From assembly GCA_026182355.1 (NCBI GenBank), contig JAPFBL010001617.1, positions 3,631,001-3,695,000 on the forward strand: a stretch of 64,000 bases of DNA. Reading direction: 5' to 3'. The stretch is from Hermatobates lingyangjiaoensis (lineage: Eukaryota > Arthropoda > Insecta > Hemiptera > Hermatobatidae). A program made the translations under genes and the position numbers. This document shows, one piece after another, positions 37,601 to 47,984 of this stretch. The notes under the pieces were generated by a model. It worked only from the letters and a program-made list of their open reading frames with translations, had not been told where the DNA came from and ran no database searches. Every line of letters starts with the position of its first letter. Position 1 is the stretch's first letter.

Positions 37601-40600
37601 ATTATAAACATTTAATAGTCGTTGTTGATGGATTTTCAAATTTGAGTGGTCCCACAAAAAGTACGACCACTCAAGAAGTGATCGCAAAACTAGTTACGAA
37701 CACTACGTTTGGAAACCCAACAAGAATTATTACTGAATGAAGAACATCTTTTACTGCTCAAGCATTCAACGATTATTGTACACCAGAAGAAATCGAAGAT
37801 TTTGCGGTTACTTCAGGATTACCCCTTGCAAATGGATAAGTGTCAATAGGACTATTATACCAATTCTTACTAAATTATCAAGGGACGACCCAATTAAATG
37901 GTATAAGTATGTACCCGACATACAGATGGCTCTAAATTTCACCGTGGTTTGCATTATCTTCTTTTGAAGTTCTCCTTGGAACAAAAATGAAACATCAGGA
38001 ACTAAATTTAAAAACAGCTGAATAAGATGAACTGTTGAATGCATAACACGATGACGCTTAGTGAAGCAACATATTAAGAAGATAAGAACGGAGAACCAGT
38101 GAAGCTATATTTAAGACACCGTCCAGTCAAAAGCTATAAAATTGATGATGATCCAAAGGACTTAGTTGGGACCAGGTCCAAAATTAAAATCTAAATTTTT
38201 GGGTCCATATGAAATAACTTATGCAGAGGTAATTATTCATACAAAGTGCGAAGACTGGGTAATCATGAATACCCGAAAATTAATACAACTACCACAGAAT
38301 ATTTAAAAAGTTTTAATTTTGTCACACTGTACTTTGTTTTGTACGTATAAAGACTTTCCTTTCCTATGTTTCCACATTTTTTTTGGTGTTAGTTTGAAGA
38401 CAAACTTTGGCCAGAATTGGTTGAGTTGTAGGAACTGTGTTCGGGAGCATTAATCTCTATTCGGATCTCTTCATCATTTCGAATTCTCAGACGGTTCATG
38501 TCGAGACGCGATTGGGAAATGATATTTGTTCTTTTTGTAATTTAAAACAATGTGAATTTATTAAATTGTAGCGGAATAAGTGTTGTATTAATTACCTACA
38601 ATAGGGAAGCACACACACACACCAATACAGGTTAGTTAATACTCGAAGGAAACCTTTAAATTCTGAATATGGGGGAGACCACTTTCGTAACTAAAATTAC
38701 AGAACTGTTTCTAGATCTAACGTTGAACTAAGGAAATCATTAAAAATAGATGAGGTAAAAGGTGCACTAGAATCTAGTTGCCTTGTTATAAACCATAAAG
38801 GAAAAATGAACTTCCCTCCCTTCCCCTCTTGGAGGATTGCTGATTTAACCAATTTAAGGAAAGGAACAAGGAAAGCATTCAACAAATTAACGAAAAACGA
38901 TGTTTGGGATAAGTAGGTAAGTGGTAGCGGCTTATCTGTTATGGGCATAGCCTTTGCAGAGTTAAAAGACGAAGCTTCCAGTCTCTCTGCGGTGATATCG
39001 AAAACACTCTACTCGCAGCAAGAGTATGCAGATCACACATTTGTACTGAATTGAAGAGATCAAATTAGACTTTTAACAAAGAATTAGGTAGTGAGATTAT
39101 TCCTCGTAGACCATCCAAGAAAAGACTGGTAAAATGCTCCAAAAATATTCTCAGACAGACTAGAAAAAGACCTTACCCTGACCAAGTCATTCAAACCAAT
39201 AAGCTTAACTTGCTTTGTGTTAAAAATACTGGAACAAATAATGGGTAATATATCAGGTATTATAGACAATATCCCCACAATACGATACACATACAATATC
39301 CAAAAAACTCCTAGTCAAACCTTGGATTATGTGAAAAAGAAGAAAAAACCTAAGAATTCTGATAGTACTGTGCAAATTTAAGTCATATGAAAAGGATAGG
39401 CCGTGTTGATGACGGTTCGAGAAGACCCTGCTGCGAAGCGGAGGATAAACTTGTACACTTGCTAGCAGACTGAGGATCATCCGCAGGGGCAAGTCTTAAG
39501 GATACATAAATCAACCTTGGAACTGGCACCTCTGAATCCGGGGAAGGTATTAGTTTTCCTTAAAGAACTAAAACTTACTAGCGTACCGTAAGGCAGAAAC
39601 CAGAGTTCTAGAGGACGCATAATTTTTTGATATACCTTTTTAAATAATAACAGTACAGAATGATGTGAAATATACTATGCATCGTGCAGTATAGAGAAGG
39701 CAGTAAAACATTACGAAAAAAGTACTTAAAAATCTACTTACATGAGACAACTGAGTTAAAATGTTAGTCTCATTAATCAATTTCTGCTTTTCTGTGCGAC
39801 CAGCGAGAATCTTTTTAAGTGCATACTTTTGGTTGTCATCCTGTAATACAAGTTTTAATGGTCTAAATATACTAAAGAAAAGATGAAATAACATTAATCT
39901 TATCCAAAAAATTATTTATGCGGCACTATTATTCACATATGTTCCAGCCATATTAGACTATATATCGTCCAAAAATGCACTAAAATACCTGTTCTATGTA
40001 TACTATTATGTTCGTTGAAACAACAGTTGTCAAGCGATTAAAAACGAAGTTATTTTAAACAATTTGAAATATTGACTGACTATGTATATAAGTACTAATA
40101 AAAAAATTTTTTTCACATAAACACGTGAAACAACAATCAATGATCAAACCACAAACTGTCAGTTGGGTTTTTGACTCTGACGAAGACCGCTTGTTACGGT
40201 TGAAAGATCTTAGTCTTGTTTTCCCATTTCTTATTGTGGTTTGATCATTGATAAGTACTAATAAAGAAGGAAAAAATTACATTAAACTAGACTAAAGATA
40301 AAATATGCAAATGAAATTCGTTTACCAAATCTGATAAATTGATTAATTAGTAGTTATAATGATACATATGTCGATTAACCTTTACACTTGGAATATAAAC
40401 ACTGAAGTTCCCAAAGACAAAACTTAAAAGACTGTGAAGCTTTCTATTAAAAAGTGATCATTCACTCCACCTCATATTCTTTCTTTGTAAGTGTTTCTGT
40501 TATTTCATTAACCGTTTTAACTGCAATGACCAATTCTTTTTAAAGCCATTTTTATTAAACTTTAAACGGAACAGCTTTTTCAGAATATCCTAGCCTGTTT

Positions 40601-41858
40601 TTCCAACTTTATATACAACAGTTATTATTATATTATCATATTGGAATCCATTTTTCTGGTCTGGTTTGTCTTTTAGTTTTGATGCTTACATCTTCTTAGT
40701 TCAATAAATCTGTGCATAAAATAAGAAATCAGAACAATTTACTTAGAGAAACAGCACATGAAAAATTAAACACAACTAAAACCTTTCCTAACCTGTCACC
40801 TATTAAATTAATTAAATAACTGCCAGTTTTGTTTAATTTAATTTTAGAGTGCAATTACTGCACGTTCATACAACCCTAAATATCATTCTACAACAATAAA
40901 ATATCCAAATAATTTTGATGTAAACAATATTCAACCTACTGCTTATGAATAACTTCTTAGAAAACTACGGTCAACATACCATAGAGAAGACTAGTTTAAC
41001 TTCAGCATAACCTCCATTTCCTAAGTGTTTCAGGACTCTATACCTTGTTCTCATTTCACCCTCCAACCAATATTCAACATGAGATGTCGAAATAAAAATG
41101 AAGACTAAAAAAAAAAAATCAAATTATTGGTTCCAAACCATTATCTTTGCTAATAAAATCTCTAAGTTACAAGTATAATTAGGGTTTTTCTCAGTGAGTT
41201 TCAAACCACTGATCAACATGCATTCATGCTTAGTTATTGAAATAAGTAATACCTGTGCTTCATAGATGTTACTCAGAAAGGTAGTAGAAGATACAGGAAA
41301 TATCTTTTAACACATCTTTAAAATTACCACCACCAACTAAAATAATAAATAGTAGTTTACCTGACATGCTAGCTTTGCTAATAGATATTATATCTTGTGA
41401 TCTGAGGGGAATCATTTTGTTCTTGCCCACTAACTTTCTGTTTATATATGTTCCATTTGAACTTATATCTTTGACATAAAAGGTTTCATCCAAATTATCA
41501 ATTTCTCTTGATATGATAAAATGATTTTTACTGATTAAAGGAACTATGGATGGCGACAATGTTTCGTTATTAACCACAATATTACAGGTCGGTTCACGGC
41601 CGAAGAGGTATTCATTTTCTATTAATTCTAAAATATTTAGTTTAATTAAAAGTTATATAAATTAAAAGCAGAATTGCAGCTTTTGATTAAATAACTAAAG
41701 ATATTTGATAAACTAGTGAAACACTTACTTATTATTCCATTTTTCCAGTTTGTGCCAAACGGTACTAACTCTCCCCAAGAACTAATTTCAAAATTTTGAC
41801 ATATCTGCTGGGATGAGGGTTGTGTATCAGGAAGATTCTCACCTACGTTATCACCCAT
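28635..41858 (-). CDS. CHEK2: Checkpoint kinase 2 (CHK2 / loki), complete, 8 exons
   Basis: Ser/Thr kinase activated by ATM after double-strand breaks. Minus-strand exons: 41858-41729, 41627-41361, 41104-40980, 39840-39742, 35555-35352, 32090-31864, 29992-29797, 28733-28635 (TAA). Phases agree; 448 residues. N-terminus with one TQ and one SQ (DTQPSSQQ), so the SQ/TQ cluster is minimal. FHA domain about residues 45-130: LFGREPTCNIVV, SKNHFIISRE, SSNGTYINRK. Kinase domain from about 150: glycine loop LGNGGYAEVKLV, Lys in KYALKKI, GDLHDHI, catalytic loop SHRDLKPANVLL, DFGLAKV, activation segment LRTTCGTLMFAAPE, DVWSLGIMLFICLSGELPF, and RPDMLSAIIHPWF near the end. The C-terminal tail is basic (EKHRCRSREND). 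The HRD loop and DFG are intact, so an active kinase is expected. Introns 3-6 are loaded with transposons. Confidence 0.96.
28866..28900 (-). repeat. Short PLE-type hammerhead-like fragment
   Basis: On the minus strand CTGAAGAAGAAC...GTTCCAAAA: same layout as the cores at 60472-60498 and 61401-61427, but the final GAAA is changed to CAAAA. The flanks show no other element sequence I can follow. Confidence 0.45.
30057..30215 (+). repeat. Copy 1 of an unclassified dispersed family (TGGAGTGGCCTACACTCA)
   Basis: Begins TGGAGTGGCCTACACTCA, in which GAGTG and CACTC can form a hairpin, followed by TTTACTATAAGTAAA. Shares the head and the next about 60 bp with copies at 36068 and 48836. Lies in CHK2 intron 6-7 territory. 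Confidence 0.6.
30936..31210. repeat. Dispersed repeat, first of a direct pair in CHK2 introns
   Basis: About 275 bp closely matching 35646-35922 in the same orientation; the core GGTTTGGATCTGCAGTAATT is identical. No coding capacity seen. Likely a short non-autonomous element. Confidence 0.8.
32206..32322. repeat. Hairpin-forming inverted repeat in CHK2 intron 5
   Basis: Arms of about 48 bp (32206-32253 and 32273-32322) are reverse complements with few mismatches around a loop of about 19 bp. The AT-rich, MITE-like structure has no detectable terminal signature. Confidence 0.75.
32772..34389 (+). repeat. Unclassified dispersed family, long copy split by a non-LTR insertion
   Basis: Aligns by eye with 50521-51300 and 56066-57400: TTTACTATAAGTAA near the start, TTAGTCTTTCATTCCTG in the middle, CAGTGGATCTC, then a 3' half with ATACCATGGA, TTCTTACA, GTCAATGTAAACA and AGCAGGTGAT, ending ATGAATTGCTA. 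It is interrupted at 32898-33538. Confidence 0.7.
32898..33538 (+). mobile_element. 5'-truncated non-LTR (jockey-like) retroelement with 11-bp target duplication
   Basis: Flanked by ATTCCTGGTGG at 32887-32897 and 33539-33549. The plus frame contains VQKKCVRIIARVSWYARN and VFIHYDLNH, matching the segment just after the reverse transcriptase of jockey-type elements (typically ...NKALRIITGAPWYVRN..HRDL). The tail holds two direct copies of a roughly 60-bp unit (about 33289-33353 and 33377-33435). Truncated and inactive. Confidence 0.75.
34790..35060 (+). pseudogene. Penelope-like element, start of the ORF only
   Basis: Plus frame from 34809: PLGQSLFRLSPDRRKLDR and KIVNAETAVHFNETCLKED, clearly related to the frame in both arms of the 6850-7735 element ([34 protein letters not shown]). 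Conserved positions include the Cys and the NAE/F-N spacing. The frame runs on into unrelated sequence. CHK2 intron 5 or 4 debris. Confidence 0.65.
35646..35922. repeat. Dispersed repeat, second of a direct pair in CHK2 introns
   Basis: Partner of 30936-31210, same orientation, about 4.7 kb away. Confidence 0.8.
36068..36245 (+). repeat. Copy of the unclassified dispersed family
   Basis: Diverged head (TGTGGTTTACACTCAACTTT) followed by CATAATATTACTCGTTGACAATCAACTG, shared with copies at 30057 and 48836. Confidence 0.5.
36276..38340 (+). pseudogene. Ty3/gypsy retrotransposon pol remnants
   Basis: Plus-strand fragments in correct pol order within CHK2 intron 4: end of the reverse transcriptase (SKRYVTFTFDTHG at about 36300; EVEFLRHRTKKGLVMPS at about 36595); RNase H with the first catalytic Asp in AELHTDAYKDGVAACILQRY (36900-36960); integrase core with the first Asp in YHLDYLGSL (about 37560) and VVVDGFSNLS, and a diverged region around FTAQAFNDYC (about 37750) before where the catalytic Glu is expected. 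Several frameshifts and in-frame stops. gag, protease and most of the RT are gone. Confidence 0.85.
38427..38600 (+). repeat. Putative 3' LTR of the gypsy element
   Basis: A 174-bp segment begins TGTAGG and ends CCTACA, the TG...CA and inverted-repeat form of LTR ends, about 90 bp after the last pol-like sequence. No matching 5' LTR was found in the window, so this rests on position and ends alone. Confidence 0.45.
38690..39500 (+). pseudogene. Non-LTR (jockey-like) reverse transcriptase remnant
   Basis: Plus frames read LRKGTRKAFNKLTKND (about 38850-38900), typical of the linker between endonuclease and RT, then LTKSFKPISLTCFVLKILEQ (about 39180-39240), the conserved SYRPISLLSxxxKxxE block of non-LTR reverse transcriptases. 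Stops and frameshifts surround both. Sits between the gypsy debris and CHK2 exon 4. Confidence 0.7.
40104..40256 (+). repeat. PLE-type end with hammerhead-like core
   Basis: Near-identical to the right arm and left flank of 6553-6782. Core CTGACGA...GAAAG at 40177-40206. In CHK2 intron 3. Confidence 0.75.
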
Positions 41859-42750
41859 GTTAACTATACTAAATTTGAAAAGCCCTAAAATTAATTACAA
41901 ATAACTGAACACTCTACAGCCGTATTATTAAAAGCAAGTACAATTCCACTCCATCCTTGTGTTCTTGAATATTGTTTACCCGCGCATTTCCAGTGTTCCG
42001 ATTCAGTTTAAAAAAATGAAACTATGAATTTTTTTCATTCAAGTGACTACTGAATTTAAATTGTTTCAAATATATATACATTTGAAGTTATTTTTATATA
42101 ACTAAAAGAAACTAAAATTTCGAAGGTAATGTAATTATATATCGATACATTCTATTATTAAATTTAGTGAATGAACTGTCTATGATTGGGTGATTTATTT
42201 GATTTAGGTGGCTTTTTTTTTGTATTTGTCCTTACTGTGAAGTTAAATAAAACAAAAGCATTTATAAAGTGGTATATTATAATACATTTCATGATTTCAA
42301 ATATTCAATAATACATTTAGGTAAGTTCTTTCAATCTTATGATCGGATCGGACCAATTAAGACTAAATGTGTCAAGGTATGAGCTCCAACAATTTTAATT
42401 TATTGTATCTTCATAATTCTGTTCAATTGGCTCTTGTATATGAGTACCTTTTTTAGAAAAATCTTGTTCACCTCTCTTTATAAATATTCAATAAAAAGAA
42501 TCAGTAGCAATTGCCGGAACTTTAACAGTTACACTGTTAGTATTTTTTAAGAATTTTCCTTCGACTCTTGGTTGGTTAAATGTTTTCAAAAATATTGGAA
42601 CAACATTTTCTGATAGGAATAATGAATCCATGATACGTTGGTTATGATTTAATGAGATTCATTCATGATTTCTCAATTCATTGAGGAAGTGCAGGGTTTT
42701 CCGAATTACCTGTCAACCCTGCAACGAAGTAACAGCAATTCAAAAGCAAC
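41859..42750. promoter_or_regulatory. CHK2 upstream region
   Basis: AT-rich; contains the 5' UTR and promoter of CHK2 by position. No definite promoter motif, exon or transposon recognised. Confidence 0.35.
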
Positions 42751-42759
42751 ATTAATTGA

Positions 42760-44150
42760 AATAATGAATGCTGAAATGAGGCTAAGATTTTTCGACCAAA
42801 ATAATTGGTCCTCGTCTTGAGTCATACTTGAATTGAAACAAGTGAGAGTGAAGATGTGTTTTGGTACTGTGAGATTAGGGAGTAAGGGTATAAACAGTAA
42901 GGGTAGGGGAAAAAAAAGTTGGTTAAATCAGGGTAAACAAAGGAATTCACGAAGAGACAAGTAAACATCTACTGGTTGCTGTTAACTATGGCAGACAAGG
43001 CTATTGCTCTTGTTAATACTGAGTCTAATTTGAATAAATCATGACTAATGTTTCTAATATTTGATCTGTAATATAGAATGAATGAAGACTAAATAATATT
43101 TCTTAACAACATCAGCTATTCATGCCTGATCATTTTAATATAATTTGTATCATGAATCTCATTCTTTATATGGAAACATAAGGCACAACTTTGTTGGTGG
43201 ATTAGTTGAATTAGTTAATAACCTACTGAAGTAACCATATAACGATGGCTAAGATGCGCAAGGGTATAGAGTAGAAGGTGCAGGAATATCTGGGTATATA
43301 CTCGTATCCACTTAAAACGGTCCTTATACCTTCGTGAAAGAGAAAAGAGATTAACCTACAACAATAAAAGGTACGGACATACTCTTGGAGGTTCTTTAGA
43401 TGAAAGATTATATTAAAAAAGGTATGCAACAAATCCACTGACTACGATAGCAATAGCCATGTTCTGCTGTAAGAGATTATTTCATAGAACATGTAATCTC
43501 TTCTATTTGGCTTTACAAAAGTATTATTTCTGCTGGTGTAAAACCAATTATATCATATGCATCGATTGTATGATGTAAAGCAAACAAACGTGTACAGCGA
43601 TATCAGTACTACCGCAAAGATCGAAAGTCTAATAGACATATCCCACTTAAAAGAAAAAGGCAATATTGTCTCTATTTGTCCAAATATACAAAATGTATAC
43701 ATAACATAGCTAAAATTTAAAAAAGGAATTCAGTCTCCAAGTATTCCATGAAACGGGTATTCCAAAAATTGACTTACACCGATCTTAGCGACATTCATGT
43801 ACATGGATATATGAATCTTCTCTTATGTTTCTTAGCAAGAAATTCAAAAGGAAGGTTGAGTATATTGAATTCTATACAAGGAATATAAACTGACTTAGGT
43901 TGGACAAACAGTTAAGGGTTTTCTTACTCGAGTTAATCAGCATAAATATTCAGTCTAAGGAAAGAAAAAAGATTTCAACTTGTTAACAGCTTGAATGACA
44001 AACTAATGAAAAAACAATTTGTCACCCGATCAAAAATGAAATATTACATAAATATGAAATGAATTAATACATAGGTGTAACAGGACTTCTGGTCACTTTA
44101 TACACTCATTTGATGTATGTGAATCAAAATTTGAAAAAATAAATCATTAA
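42760..44150 (+). pseudogene. Degenerate Penelope-like element
   Basis: Plus-strand frame at 43899-43949 reads VGQTVKGFLTRVNQHKY, preceded in frame by LYKEYKLT and a stop. This fits the GIY-YIG endonuclease (Y-x-G-Q-T...R...H pattern) that ends PLE proteins. Upstream about 43270-43700 carries broken frames that could be the end of the RT. At 42795-42830 (minus) there is a GACGA-G-GACCA...TGGTC-GAAA core like the others in the window. Heavily decayed. Confidence 0.5.
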
Positions 44151-44270
44151 ATACTTAAATAGTTAACGGACATTTTGGCTGATAATATGTATAGTGAAGA
44201 GCTGAATAGTGTAAAAAGTCGTCGTTAATGGGTAAGTTTTCGATCTTTCTTAAGTGTCCAAGGTGTGAAA

Positions 44271-44422
44271 ATGAGTGAAAGTGTTCGCATTCATTGTACC
44301 GTGGCTAGAGAAAAGTCACTCTCGGGATGGTTTGAACTTACCAAGTTCATTGGGAGCCGCGAGAAACTGCGGATTTTCCTCATCACAACAGTTGAGTGGT
44401 GCTTTTACAACCAGGAGAATTT
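44271..44422 (+). other. Candidate orphan coding exon, unrecognised
   Basis: ATG followed by 50 open codons (MSESVRIHCTVAREKS..., ...IFLITTVEWCFYNQEN) ending exactly at a strong donor (GTAAGT at 44423). Base composition is GC-richer than the surroundings. The frame is open upstream too. I find no partner exon and do not recognise the protein. It may equally be transposon-derived sequence. Confidence 0.25.
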
Positions 44423-44621
44423 GTAAGTTTTTTTTTAATTTTATTTGTTTAAAATCACAACAGTGCAAGCATTACATTATCAGTGACACTGATAACAGAT
44501 GTAGGAGGGAACACAGGAGGGAAGAAGCAATTCAGTGACAGCACTTCCTGGCGTGGGTCTAAGTAGAAAAAAAAATCACTTAGAACAGTTCATAGTCATA
44601 AGTCTCTTGACCACATCCTCT

Positions 44622-44830
44622 TCAGACGTCTTCTGGGATTCCTGGAATGCTTGTGGAGGATATTGTTAGGATTAAGGGATTACTATTTTTTGGAAGTTTT
44701 TTGTGAAACGCTTTATAGCGGGATATTGCTACCTGCTGAACTGTTGGGAACTTCAGGTTGGAATAAATTGTTTGGTTCGGTATATAGAAAAAATGAAGCA
44801 ATCTGGCTCGAAAGAGCATTCTTAGATTGT
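44622..44830 (-). pseudogene. Non-LTR retroelement, C-terminal ORF2 fragment
   Basis: Minus frame with KFPTVQQVAISRYKAFHKKL and NSNPLI, matching the PTIxExI...F..L..HPNPLI stretch after the RT of jockey-type elements. Ends at a TGA (44624-44622 region). 5' truncated. Confidence 0.55.
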
Positions 44831-45311
44831 ATGAAGTGCTCCAGATTTAAGCTTCTGTTGAGTCGTGTTTATGATATTTATGATTTGAAAGGTTGTGTTT
44901 GACCTGAAGTGAATTATGGAAATGGTTTTATAATTGTGGGGAGGAGCTTTGCCTTACACTGCTGCACTGAACATACTATCAAAATGTTTGCGATTGTAGG
45001 AAGGATGTTATCAGCATTATCCTTCCAGCATTGTCTATTTCCAGCATTATTGTAGTTGTCTTATTTCATTTTGTTTCCTGTCCTGATTTGTGCCAAAAAT
45101 CACAGTGTAATTCTTTTATAGTCGACTTTTAAGGGTCAAATCTGTTCGAGCTGCCATTGGTGTGTATCCCGCTGCGCCAGTTTTTATCCTTAGGTCATGT
45201 TCTGGATGACATCGAGTTTACTGGAGGGTAGACATACAGTGACGGTAATTTTGCTTCCATAAGGCAGGGTTGATTTGGTTGACGGTCGTGGTGCTTCTTG
45301 ATAGTCTAAAC

Positions 45312-47179
45312 CAGGGGTAACAAAAATATTTTCACTTTGGGCCGTATAACTGAAAGAATGACAAGCGCTGACCGCATTATCATTCTGTTCAACCTTTGCA
45401 AACCAGAACGAATGCTCTGAGGAAAAAGACGAACAACTAATTTAGCATTATATGTTAATTATTTGTACATATTCAACAAAAACAACCAACATGTTTTTTA
45501 CTAAAAAACCATTAAAGAAAGATAGTTGTTACATGAGACTTAGTGTGCACATAACCGAATCTTATAAACTAAGCAGTAAAAAAGGTTAATGGGATTTGTG
45601 AGGATTTCAAGATATTAATTGTTAGTTTGGAATTGCTACATCTAATCAAGAGCATTGCTTGCAAATATTCATCAGTCATATTATTCATATTATTTTTGAA
45701 AATGTTGCTCACAGATACGAGGGTCGTCCAGAAAATAAGTTCCGTTTTGGTCTGTAGGGCGGTAGGAGTGGTTTTTGCCAAATCCGGCAACACCGCTCGA
45801 AAGAGGAGAGGTGGGGGAATAGAATGAGAGGTGGGGGACCTCAGTCGGTCAATTACCAACGTCAGAGCAGGTAGTTGAAATGGAGCCCTCCATGTCACGT
45901 CCCGCCACCTCGATCCCCGTTCCTCTCGAGTTGTTTTGCGCGGAGTGATTCAATTTCTTTATGCACAGGGTTTCAAATCAGTTCAAATTCACGAACAGCT
46001 CATTTCTGTTTATGGAGAAGGTGTAATGAGTGAATCAATGGTGAGGAGATGGGTATGTGAATTTAAGGCGGGAAGACATTCAGCTCTCTAGGGACCCACC
46101 GGGCGGAAACTTTCCGAAAGTCAAGTTTTTCCGAGACGATCTCATGGATGAGGGATCGTGAGATGTCTGGGAAACTCAGGTGGAATTCATCCAGGGTTAA
46201 ACGACGATCTTTGCGAATTGCATTGTCGATTTCTGCGACAATTTCGTCCGTCACAACTGAGGGTCTGCCTCTCCCACTTTCATCCTCAAGTGAATGTCTT
46301 CCCGCCTTAAATTCACGTACCCATCTCCTCACCATTGATTCACTCATTACACCTTCTCCATAAACAGAAATGAGCTGTTCGTGAATTTGAACTGATTTGA
46401 AACCCTGTGCATAAAGAAATTGAATCACTCCGCGCAAAACAACTCGAGAGGGAACGGGGATCGAGGTGGCGGGACGTGACATGGAGGGCTCCATTTCAAC
46501 TACCTGCCCTGACGTTGGTAATTGACCGACTGAGGTCCCCCACCTCTCATTCTATTCCACCACCTCTCCTCTTTCGAGCGGTGTTGCCGGATTTGGCAAA
46601 AACCACTCCTACTGCCCTACAGACCAAAACGGAACTTATTTTCTGGACGACCCTCGTATAAGTTGTTCCATCAGTGATGTCATACCAGAATATGGAAAAA
46701 ACTTTTACTACTAAAGTTCTTTATTTTCGGAAAGTCATCATTAGGTGAGCAGTAAAATGCAAAAAGGTTTCCTTTTCTGTGCTTCCCTTTCAATAAGTAA
46801 TTTGCTTGCAAATCTCCATCTGTGGTTCAACTGGTACATAGGTGTCACGGGCAAAGCGACGGCTCATCAAAGGTAGGGGAGAGCTGCGACAAATGGACAC
46901 CAAATTTTACTCATCTAAAAAGTCTGTTTACAGAAAAAAATACATATTTGATTTTTTACAAGAACAATGAGATAAAAGAAGTGGGACAGCGAGTTGGTAG
47001 AGCTAAGAAAAAGTTTATGGTATTCAGAACATAATATTTAAATTTAAATTGTATTACACAGTTTCGTTTTTATTGTTTCATACGTTTCATGAAGCAATTT
47101 CCAGTACCATCTGTGGGTCGGATGACCTGACGTTGCTCGAGCCGGGTCCTGCTCACGGGCCGTAATTTGGTGACTTTTG
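45312..47179 (-). mobile_element. hAT transposon, internally deleted, carrying a nested mariner
   Basis: The left end starts CAGGGGTAACAAAA; the right end is GGGCCGTAATTTGGTGACTTTTG, a decayed form of the common hAT end GGCCGTA.TTTGGTGACCCCTG. Flanks are an 8-bp target duplication with one mismatch: GTCTAAAC (45304-45311) and ATCTAAAC (47180-47187), close to the hAT preference nTCTAnAn. The minus frame near the left end reads MTDEYLQAMLLIRCSN, the C-terminal dimerisation block (LTDEHLxxxLxxxxS) of ZBED/SCAND3-type hAT transposases. Without the 939-bp mariner the element is about 0.93 kb, so most of the transposase was lost. Confidence 0.82.
45718..46656. mobile_element. Foldback mariner nested in the hAT transposase gene
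   Basis: TA duplication at 45716-45717 and 46657-46658. The outer about 365 bp at each end (45718-46083 and 46296-46656) are near-identical inverted copies, each with TIR CGAGGGTCGTCCAGAAAATA, a 5' leader and the start of a mariner transposase. The right arm runs on minus from 46494 to 46063: IQFLYAQGFKSVQIHEQL, RRWVREFKAGRHS, SRSLIHEIVSEKL, ARWVPREL. The left arm breaks off at RHS. The catalytic half is absent. It interrupts the hAT frame between LYVS-type sequence at 46660 and the C-terminal block at 45715. Confidence 0.92.
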
Positions 47180-47984
47180 ATCTAAACGATCACCCTGGGG
47201 TTTCATCTTACAACGCACTGGCCATAAGATGTCTTCAAAAAACAAAATTAATTACGTGTTGATAAGTTAATTCTCAGTTGCATTTTTTCTGAATTGTGCT
47301 ATTGCCATTTCATCTCCTACTGAAGCTTGTTTAGGGTATTTATTATTCTCAAAACTAAGATTGACCTGAGGTGAATCTGAAAAATAGAAACCTAGATAGA
47401 AACTGTTCTATTTATCCTTGTATGTGTGTTTAAATTAAAATGGGAGGTAAATTAATCTAAAATATATCCAAATATATTTTTTAATCTTTTGGCGCGTAAT
47501 ATAGGAGTTATTATATATAGAACATCTATAATGAGTTTTTTGCTCTTGAAAGATATAATATTTGCAATGGAATTGTATTGTCACAGCTTTTTTTTTTTAA
47601 AGAAATCTATATTAACAGTCACAAATGAGGACATTAATTACATTGATTCCATACAATTACAATATCTCTAAAAAGTTCTGAATGTATGAAATGGGGAAAA
47701 ATACCAAGAGAGATAATGCTAGGTATGCTGGTGGAAACAATTTTGAAGCTGTTTTCTTTTTTTACGAGGTGGAATCTTGTGTTTGGGGTAACAAAAAAAT
47801 ATAAAAAAATGTTTTTTTGTTTTTCAAACAATATATTTAAAACCATTAGTAACTGTCAGTACTGTATTTAACACTTCAGTGAACAAATGTTGTAAAAGGT
47901 ATAGTGTGAATTTGTTGGGTACAAGACAATTGTTTGAAATCATCTGGGAATTAGAGAAGAAGTCATCAGTTGAGGTAAGGCATA

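Noticed and set aside
36896..38044. Minus-strand frames of 62-78 codons in the gypsy region
   Set aside because: Antisense to RNase H and integrase fragments on plus.
38697..39492. Minus-strand frames of 70-83 codons
   Set aside because: Antisense to non-LTR reverse transcriptase fragments readable on plus.
46407..46661. Plus-strand frame of 84 codons through the right mariner end, repeated on minus at 45569-45898
   Set aside because: Arises because the two TIR arms are inverted copies; the mariner frame is on the other strand and the similarity is just the leader sequence.
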